From Lineus longissimus (Eukaryota; Nemertea; Pilidiophora; Heteronemertea; Lineidae): 64,000 nucleotides of DNA. The translations under genes were made by a program, and so were the position numbers. Below, one piece after another: positions 48,001 through 64,000 of this stretch (positions are counted from its first letter, which is position 1; the number at the start of each line of letters is the position of its first letter). The stretch is from assembly GCF_910592395.1 (NCBI RefSeq), contig NC_088309.1:25486599-25550598 (forward strand). Reading direction: 5' to 3'. The notes under the pieces were generated by a model, which worked only from the letters and a program-made list of their open reading frames with translations, did not search any database and was not told the origin of the DNA.

Positions 48001-49389
48001 AGCTGTCCTTCTTTGTCCTTGACTGCTGTAAGTGACCTTGAGAGTGGGGAGATCAGAGTAGGATTTAATTGATATTGATTCCTCCATAACTCACCTTGAT
48101 TATTGATGAATCGTGTTCGTTCACGCAGCCTCTAAGAAAGACTGTGTATCAAGTCTCCAGCCCATAACATTTCAGACATCCTTTCATTGCCAACCAGTGT
48201 GAAATTAATGCAAGCTCGTTAATTGATCTTTCAGAAAGTTCCTCAAATTAGCCAATCATTTTAGAGCTCATGATTGCAGCTTTAATTACTGTCTGCTCTG
48301 GAGTTTTTTCCCCGGCAAATTACTTGGCGATTAGGCACACCCTGCTCCGTTGATGATCTTTTCAAGCCTGAAGTGAGGGGGAGGAGAACTTTGGGAACTT
48401 TTTTCCAATAATCAGGAAGTGGGGAGTCATTTAGATGCCTCATTATCTCACCTTAACCCTGTAAACTCAATGCTGTTAAATGCCACAGGCTTGAATCAAA
48501 TCTTTCCTTTGAATATCTTCTTTTGCTCTCCCGAACTCCTTGAATCACTGGCCATTTAGGATGCTGTCCTCAGAAGTTGAGTTGCCTTGGTAACCACTTG
48601 GATAACAAGGTTGTGACCTCCTTGATCCTGTGTCCTTGCCAGATGTCTAAAGGCATTGAATACATGTTGTACCACAATCCATTAAAACAAAAAACCTTAT
48701 GACATTGGAAACATACTGTCCATAAGCAGTGGCCAGTTTTAAGGTGTCCTAAAGCTTATCTTATTGGCACTAACTATGAAAAAGTTTTCAATTCAAACAA
48801 ACTGGTATCTTTTGGGGATCAAAACAAACAATTTCTGGGATTCCTGGTCTGAGGAATCACTCCTGGGCCGTTAGTATCGTAGCAACCCATGTTTGCCTGT
48901 TCAATTATGCATCAAGCCCGGGGAGCTTGATCGCGTCATCTTGCGCTCAAATACGTATGAGAAATACTTTGACGACAGCATATTGTTGTATCTTCAAGGT
49001 ATGCTATTACAATGACGTTGGTATTTGAAAATAAATAAAAGTGAAATGCAAAATCGAGATCAGTTGGCTGCAGATACAAGAAGACGTGAGGTGTGGAACA
49101 CTTTTAACTTCTGTCGGCGTTTTCTCTCGCTACATGTGTATCTGCTCTGATGTCATTCACTTCTAGTATTTCTTTGTAAAGATAAACTCCCACGTAATTC
49201 TAGTTTTTTACGTGACGGATATGAAAAGATTAAAAACGTATCAAATCAGAGTCAGTCTCGCTTTGAATAGCAAGGTTTGCTCAAAATAGCACCCAGTGAT
49301 GCTACCTATTGTATAGTAGGCCTTTGCTCCACCCATCATGAATGCGCCATTCATGATTGTCAGCTAGTCCGTCATTGGTTTGCAGATGC
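33003..49389. other. Long non-coding stretch upstream of MEF2
   Basis: No assignable coding exon on either strand across 16 kb. Open frames up to about 97 codons occur with no family signature. A locally CpG-bearing stretch at 38.75-39.01 kb ends in a strong donor (CTCACG/GTAAGTAA at about 39006) and resembles a non-coding first exon. In animals MEF2 genes commonly have distant 5' non-coding exons and large regulatory introns, which is the likeliest content here. Confidence 0.35.
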
Positions 49390-49734
49390 TTCCTTGAGCT
49401 CTATTATAGACTGCTACGTACCACAGCAACCATCAGTTGACAGCTCGTGAGGTTTAATGTTATTACTGACGTCAGCAGCTCGTCTTCTGCTGCCTAGCTG
49501 CGAGAGCTCGGTGTGAATTCATTTACAACGTGTACAAAGCAGAGAATGTCCTGTGTTCCAATGGCTGTGTCGTTCAAGACGCTATTCAGTGATCAACTCG
49601 TGGGAGTGCAGGCAAATTTTCTTTGGAAGTTGTGAGATCTTTTCAATTTTGCGGTGGATTCTCTCCGGGAAGTGTACGCACCATTGATAGTCTATTTAAC
49701 CACACTTCGTTCCATCAGAGTGTGCTATTAATAG
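49390..49734 (+). promoter_or_regulatory. MEF2: Probable MEF2 promoter and non-coding first exon
   Basis: A stretch rich in CpG relative to its surroundings contains CTATTATAG, a perfect TGACGTCA (49467-49474) and GC-rich words (GCAGCTCGTC, GCGAGAGCTCGG). It ends in a donor-like ATTAATAG/GTAGGT with the GT at 49735. It would splice to the 5' UTR exon at 51473. Transcription start and splicing are inferred from sequence only. Confidence 0.35.
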
Positions 49735-51472
49735 GTAGGTCTGCTCTGCTTCACGACTCACAATCTAATTCAGTGAACCGTCTTTATTTTTGTACATACT
49801 GTGGAATATTTTTAGCCAAGACTATATATTTTGGTCGGCCAGTTGCTATTTTGTGAAATCTATTAGCGGAAGCGTGTAGTACTACAGGAGTGATACTAGA
49901 TGATCTTGTGGGGTATATTTTACTGGTTGTAGGTAAATTGTTTTTGTTTTGGCAATAGAACAGGTCTGTGTGTGGATTAGTATTGATGTTTGTGGCAGCG
50001 ATTAAAGTAGTATGTTGATCTTATTCATTTAATATGTACATGTGTGTTGTGCGGAGTTCATGGGGGGGGGGCTTGTGTATGCGTTCTCTGCAGGGGACGC
50101 TTGTGTGTCATGGCTCGTCTTCGGTACAGTTAGCCAGTCTGGGTTGATGTTAGGCTAAACTGTCATATGCTTTTGTTTTTTGTGCAGTCATACGTGTGTG
50201 TTGGGGGGGGGGGGTTCATGTATTGAACTTCAGCCACCTCCACCCCCTACGAATAGAATTATTGGTATCTGTATTCCTAGGCACCCTGGACTCCAGCTTG
50301 GAGTGGCAGTGGCAAAAATGAATTACTGGTGTCTATCTCCGTGGTTATGTATTTTTAAAAGTCGTTGATGAGATCAAACTCGGCACTTGATAGGTTCAGT
50401 GTCATTACGTGATGTATGAGGTTTATACACCACTGCTGTTCACTGTTTAAAAACATTACGCTTATTATTGAGATCTTGGAGAAGGGGTACTATTTGTACC
50501 CAGAGCATGGTGAGACGTTTTACCCCCCAGTGCTGTTTTGTATATGCAGAAAGTATTTGACTACCGGTACAATATACTGCCAAAAAGAGCAAAGTCTGCC
50601 TTTAAGTCCTTTAGCCAGATTCTACTATGCTAAGCTACATGCAACTACCAGTAAGCGTATGTTTGCTTGATAGCTGCAGTGTAGTTAGCGCGCTAGGCTA
50701 TCTGTAGAATATCCTTTACCCTGTAAAATATCGCTCAGGTGCATAAGTACCTTTAAACATTTTATGCTTGTAAAAAGTGCCCACATCCAGACTAAGCATG
50801 AGAGAGAACATACAGGCAGTCAGTATCAGCCAGGTGAAACTATGATTCAAGGACAAGCTGTTAGGCTACCTAGCATTGCTTCTTCCTGTGGTGCAGCCCA
50901 TTGGATCATGCCCCATTAGCGAGGGACTGTTCAGCTGTAGCCTGCCCCTATTGCGTGACTAAGGGGTCGTCCATTGATACATCAATGTGTCTCACAAACC
51001 GAACAATGTTCATAAGGAGGGAAGGGGGTAAAGGGCTTGGTCTGGTAAAACATTGATCAGTCAAGGTGCATGTCCCTTTTAGCTTGCTAACTCCTTCAAA
51101 GTAGCATGTAAGAGGGTGAGCATGCTAACGACCTTCCTATGTGTAAATGGTCACATGAAGTGAAAATCCTAAGTCTGCTGGGCCCAAGCCACCAGACAGC
51201 TCATCAGACGAGTTCTTACTCAGCAGGAGTATCACTCCCCCTTGATAATGTTGCTAGTTCATTGCAGGTTAACTTCTCAGGCGGCTATTGCACTCCAACA
51301 TGGAGAGAATCAATCAGATTCTGTGTCTTTCTTGAAAAATCTGAGAGGAAACACCAGTGTTTCTTCTGAGAGAGACTTCCAGCTCTCTATATCCACCAGG
51401 CCAGTGATCTCCCGTGACATTTGGATATGAAGACAGTAACTTACCATACTCTCTCCCAATTGTATTTTTCAG
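49735..51472 (+). other. Probable intron in the MEF2 5' UTR
   Basis: No coding sequence recognised. Poly-G/GT tracts occur at about 50060-50070 and 50200-50215. The segment ends in a good acceptor, TGTATTTTTCAG, at 51472. Confidence 0.4.
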
Positions 51473-51590
51473 GTTGTGTCTGAGTGATTTTTCTACAACT
51501 CTACCTTTCTGGCTTCCAACGATTTCATCATCGACCAAGTGGAGGATATCTCATTAGAGAAAGACTAAAATATCATAATACAGAGGCAAG
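51473..51590 (+). other. MEF2: MEF2 5' UTR part of the start-codon exon
   Basis: The exon begins after TGTATTTTTCAG and carries 118 bases of untranslated leader before the ATG at 51591. An in-frame stop (TAA within GACTAAAAT, about 51565) precedes the ATG and supports the start. Confidence 0.7.
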
Positions 51591-59843
<8,253 letters not shown>

Positions 59844-62800
59844 TCCTCAATAGGTGGCAGCAGAGGCGTGGACTATTTTGTGTCAGACATGTTATAGACA
59901 TTGTGGAGATTATCAACACGCAAGCATGCCCACTGTGTTCACTTTGTAATGCATATTTTAGTCGTTTTCTGTTCATGTCGAAACATACCGAGTATCCAGG
60001 TCACTTGCATCGGGCATTCTGTATTCATGTGGGGAATTCGGGCAGCCTTCACGCAGTGACATCTGGGGGATTTCTCTTATCTAAATTATTTTCTTTAGAA
60101 CCAATTGTGATATGCCTATTGAGCTTTAAGAAATGTTAGCGTCGGAGGCTGTTTGTTTCCTTGTGATGATGTTTGCCTGGTGTTTTTTTTGTCGATCAGG
60201 TTGTCAACATTCCTTATTATAAACTGGGCTTAATCACCAGTTATAGAGGTATCAGTTCGGTGTTAATGTCCCGGTGAACTTGTGCTGTAACTCAGGCCAT
60301 CGTAATTCAAGACATTTTCTGTAAAGGTCAGTTCAATCCGACCAATGCACATGTATTCAAAAAGAAAATAATCAAATTGAGGGCGGATCATGTGTTATTA
60401 AGAAATCTTACATATCCTGCATGAAGATATCTCAACAAGATTTATCTGTTCATATGGTTTTCCTTAGATTTTGATAGGATTGTGAAATTACGATTTTAAG
60501 AATTTCTGATGAATTGCGAAACAACGGTTTTGAAAACTTCTGGATATAGCCTGCGGATTTCTTGATGGTTTATTTATTTATTTGCGATGGAATTTTCATT
60601 GCAATGGATGGACGTGGAGGAGATATTAGTCACCAACATTGGTGGCTTTTAAATGAAATCAATTTCGCAGTCCTAATACTAGATTGGTCACAATTTGTCA
60701 TGTGTTATATAATCTAATTGATTTCTTATACTCTCCCCTTTTTAATGGCCTGAGTCTGTCCTAGTCAATTACACTTAAGACTGTCTGTTAGTTGACAACC
60801 TTGAGATTGAACTTTGATGTGTATTCCGGCAGTTGTGAGATCTGAATTACAGGCATTTTGTTACACTGATAACAATAATTAGATGTCACTGATGGCATAG
60901 TTTTCATCTACAGCTGTTTGTACTAGTAGGTAAGGAATTGTTTCAACACACATTTTGTCAAATTCATCAATGCACACCTGAAGTTGAGTGTTTTTATAAC
61001 TTGGATACTCGGGATGTTTAGACAAATCCGTGCTTTTCCCAGCAGTTTGTCTCTGTTGGGAATTTATGTAGATATTGTAAGTGCTGAGAGCACCCGTTAC
61101 GTTTGTCTTGTCTTAATAATAGGTCACCATATGAGTGATTAGATTGCTCACCTTAAGAGGGCGTTGATGGTCATTGTAGATTGCTCATGTACAGATGGCG
61201 TTTTGGGTCAATGTATAATTGGACCCTGGGGTTCATTTGTGGGTTTATTGTCCTTGAATTTTGAAAACCTGTGTTATACGAGCTTGTCTACATAACCAGG
61301 TTACTTATGGTCTAACTTATCAATGCTGATTAGAGCATTTTTGGGGACAGTGTTATTTGAAGCGTTGACATTGTAGATGTGAGTACCATGTAGTGTATTC
61401 CATACATAATATTCAGTCTCCTTTTTGCTGATTTTGTGACGATTTGGTGGATTTTGTGTAAAATTGTGAGGTCCTCACTCTCTTTATGTTCTGTGTAAAT
61501 GGCTCTGTTTAACTTTACTTTACTTATCATATTATGATCTTTAGTAAAAACTGAGAGTTGCTTGGTAACTTTTGAATTCAGATGCTCGTGTTTAGTATTG
61601 CACATGGTGGTTTTCCTCCAAGTCATGTCAGTACATTCTCTCTGGGTCAACTCCACTTTGTCAGATTCTAATTTTCATAAGTTTCCTTAAATCCTTGCCA
61701 ATTCTGCGTAATCGGTTCTGGAAATTGTTCTTCCAGATACATCCCTATTGTAAAATATTTCTTGAATTTGCTGATCCATTGATCATGTCTAATTGATCTC
61801 GATGTGCTAACCCGGTCCTGCTCAGTGGAAACCTCAACGTTATATAGTCATCAAACTTCCAATGAGAACGTTTTTGCCAATGTTTTGCTGTTTTAAATGC
61901 ACAATAATGCAATTCTACTCTTTCCAAACTGTGAGTCTTATCACAGTGAGTGCTATTGACGGCTATAGTACTAAATCTCTGAAACTCCAACAACAGCCCG
62001 TCACGATGAGCCATTTCCAGTTATTTTGTGAGTGAGGATTGTCACTTTTTCTGTCAAATGTGTGTTCAGTTTGGTGGTTTTTAACTGTTCAGGCAAGTTG
62101 TGGGTTGAAATTTTTTACAATTTTTATGAAATTTGATTTCCAGTCACGTGACATTTGATTTAGATTCATCATGTGATTGTCAATCAAGTTGATGCTGTTG
62201 CCCCTCAATATTGAAATGGACCATATGCTGTATTTATTATATGTACAGTTGGTGGAGTTTATCTTTGTTAATTGGGGGTGACAGGTCGTTTATTACATAA
62301 CCATTATCCTCTGTTGGACTGAGGGGGGCCTTTGAGAAGAAATGCTGGAAAATTTTGAAATCACTTGTAAAGATTTGAATTGAATGTTATTATCATGATT
62401 ATTTGTCGACATCTGGTGAAGTTCCTGGTTATCATTCATTTCTGTCGACATTTCATTGCCCTCGGTCCACAGAGCCCTGTTTGAACCATCCGTAAACAAG
62501 TCAAGTGTGTAGGTGTAAATATAGCATAAAGTTTGTTTTTATGATGTGTACATACAAAACGATTATATTGAACATCAATATTTCATTGAGACACGCAAAC
62601 TGCCAGTAGAGAGACAATAACAAACTCTGTTGGGCATTGTTCATAACGTTTGACAAATTGGTGGCAACTTTCATCAATTGACATTAGGGTGCAGAGAATT
62701 AACAACATTGTCAATTCTGCCATGTCATCTTTCCCCACCATTGTTGCATCAATGTGAGTGCATAGTACAGCATAATACATTGCTCTATAACTGTGTGAGA

Positions 62801-64000
62801 TTGTGTGTAGAAGGGGTAGATGTGTATTTTCATTCATTGTATATTATCTTCATTGCCATGACACATAACATACGCCAAGATACTTCATCCTATGTGTGCC
62901 AGTTTCATCATTACGTATTCAGTACTTCAGTGCATGCATGAATGGAGATCCTGTGTATGTCAACATTTCTATGACATACACACCAACTCGCGCAGTATGT
63001 CATATAACAATGCTATATACATGTACATGCATCCTAACGTCTGCTTGAGTCATCACGAAATTGATGCTGGCCAACCTCGGATGGAATAATTCACATTATT
63101 CAGTCCTTCATCTGTGCCCCGTCGAGTGCGTTTGGTGATACAACTTGAACACTTTGTGCTCCCCCTAAAATTTCAGCCCCTATGGCTAATTAACTTAGCT
63201 TGCTACAGCGTTAATTCAATTGCTGCTTCCATCCCGATCCATGACTAATCTTGAATGAGTTGAGAGCTGATGTGCAACTTCGTAAATTGGTAAATTCTGT
63301 AAATTTGACTGGGAACTTTCTGATGTAATGTATGGGGAAACCAGAGTCGTGGTATACCTACTCTGTCAGAGGCCACAGCTCTAGATTTGGTCTAAATTTG
63401 GGGAGGTGACCGAATATTCATTGATGGAAATTGGTATTGTGATTGAAAGGTCTTTCGAGAAAGGTGCGTTATCTTTCAATGAGCATTTGGTATTGGTTTG
63501 GACTCCCATCAGCTCACGATTGGATATTTTTGATCATGGTTTCATTTGTCGAATGCTAGACTGATTGGAAGAGTCACCCTGTCTATACATTGTTTAGGAT
63601 AGAACTTGTGTATCAGCATGGAAGATAATATGCCTGTATTGTCACTTGGGAGATCATAATCATAACTGCCATGCAAATGCTGAACTTGTTATTGGATGAA
63701 ATCGTTTTTGTGTCACAATATGCATTACCAAATTCGTACCAGTACAGACTAGAATTTAGGGTTTGACATTTTACCAGCTAGGCTCTTACCTATGCCAGTT
63801 ACTCTGAGGACAGTAAAAAGTAGCTTTATACTTTTATGAATCACATTTTGATTTCTGACAATATTTCTACCCAGGACTTTGAGGTAATGCCTAGAATTCC
63901 TCAGCAGCATTTTTCTAAAAGATAAGTGTTTGTGATAGACTTTTCATGGGCAGTTTTGGAGGTTTTTGTACATTTTCACATTTGGTGTGTCGAGTTTGGT
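59844..64000 (+). other. MEF2 3' UTR and downstream flank
   Basis: No coding exon is recognised and no canonical AATAAA was spotted, so the 3' end was not placed. Pumilio-type words TGTAGATA (61067-61074) and TGTAAATA (62514-62521) occur, as expected in a long AT-rich 3' UTR, but both are short. Open frames of 60-108 codons on either strand look like chance. Confidence 0.45.

Overview
The window is nuclear DNA of a bilaterian animal, most likely a marine invertebrate. It is intron-rich (GT-AG introns of about 0.1-5 kb), roughly 40% GC by eye, and carries minisatellites, SINE-like and transposon-like pieces and no bacterial-style operons. The phylum cannot be fixed from sequence reading alone; small repeated motifs such as taggcct fit several marine invertebrate groups. 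All three recognisable genes lie on the + strand.

Layout. (1) 1-3808: the C-terminal part of Treslin/TICRR, a DNA-replication initiation factor. Its N-terminus is off the left edge. The two CDK-site motifs that bind TopBP1 are conserved. (2) 4751-13613: a complete unconventional myosin in 24 coding exons (1069 residues by my splicing). It has a full motor, one IQ motif, an acidic linker, a C-terminal SH2 domain and a proline-rich tail; every exon junction closes in phase. (3) 13.6-51.4 kb: about 38 kb with no gene I can assign. It holds a roughly 1.2 kb minisatellite of 43-bp units (15.57-16.73 kb) and, from 16.90 to 20.26 kb, a 3.3-kb composite mobile-element candidate bounded by diverged inverted repeats, containing a 111-119-bp tandem repeat, a 56-bp tandem repeat with a palindrome in each unit, and a nested inverted repeat. 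A weakly supported two-exon reading frame lies on the minus strand at 31.7-33.0 kb. The rest is probably regulatory and 5' non-coding sequence of the next gene. (4) 51473-59843: a complete MEF2 transcription factor in eight coding exons (465 residues in the long form), with MADS and MEF2 domains, the sumoylation/phosphorylation switch motif and the conserved C-terminus. Its 3' UTR and flank fill the window to its end.

The genes do not form a functional operon. Treslin acts in S-phase origin firing, the myosin probably joins actin motility to phosphotyrosine signalling, and MEF2 drives muscle and neural transcription. TICRR and MEF2A both lie on human 15q26, so the linkage could be ancient. 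The most interesting items are the SH2-myosin fusion, a duplicated splice donor inside MEF2, the 3.3-kb composite repeat element, and an apparent excess of the palindrome TGACGTCA.
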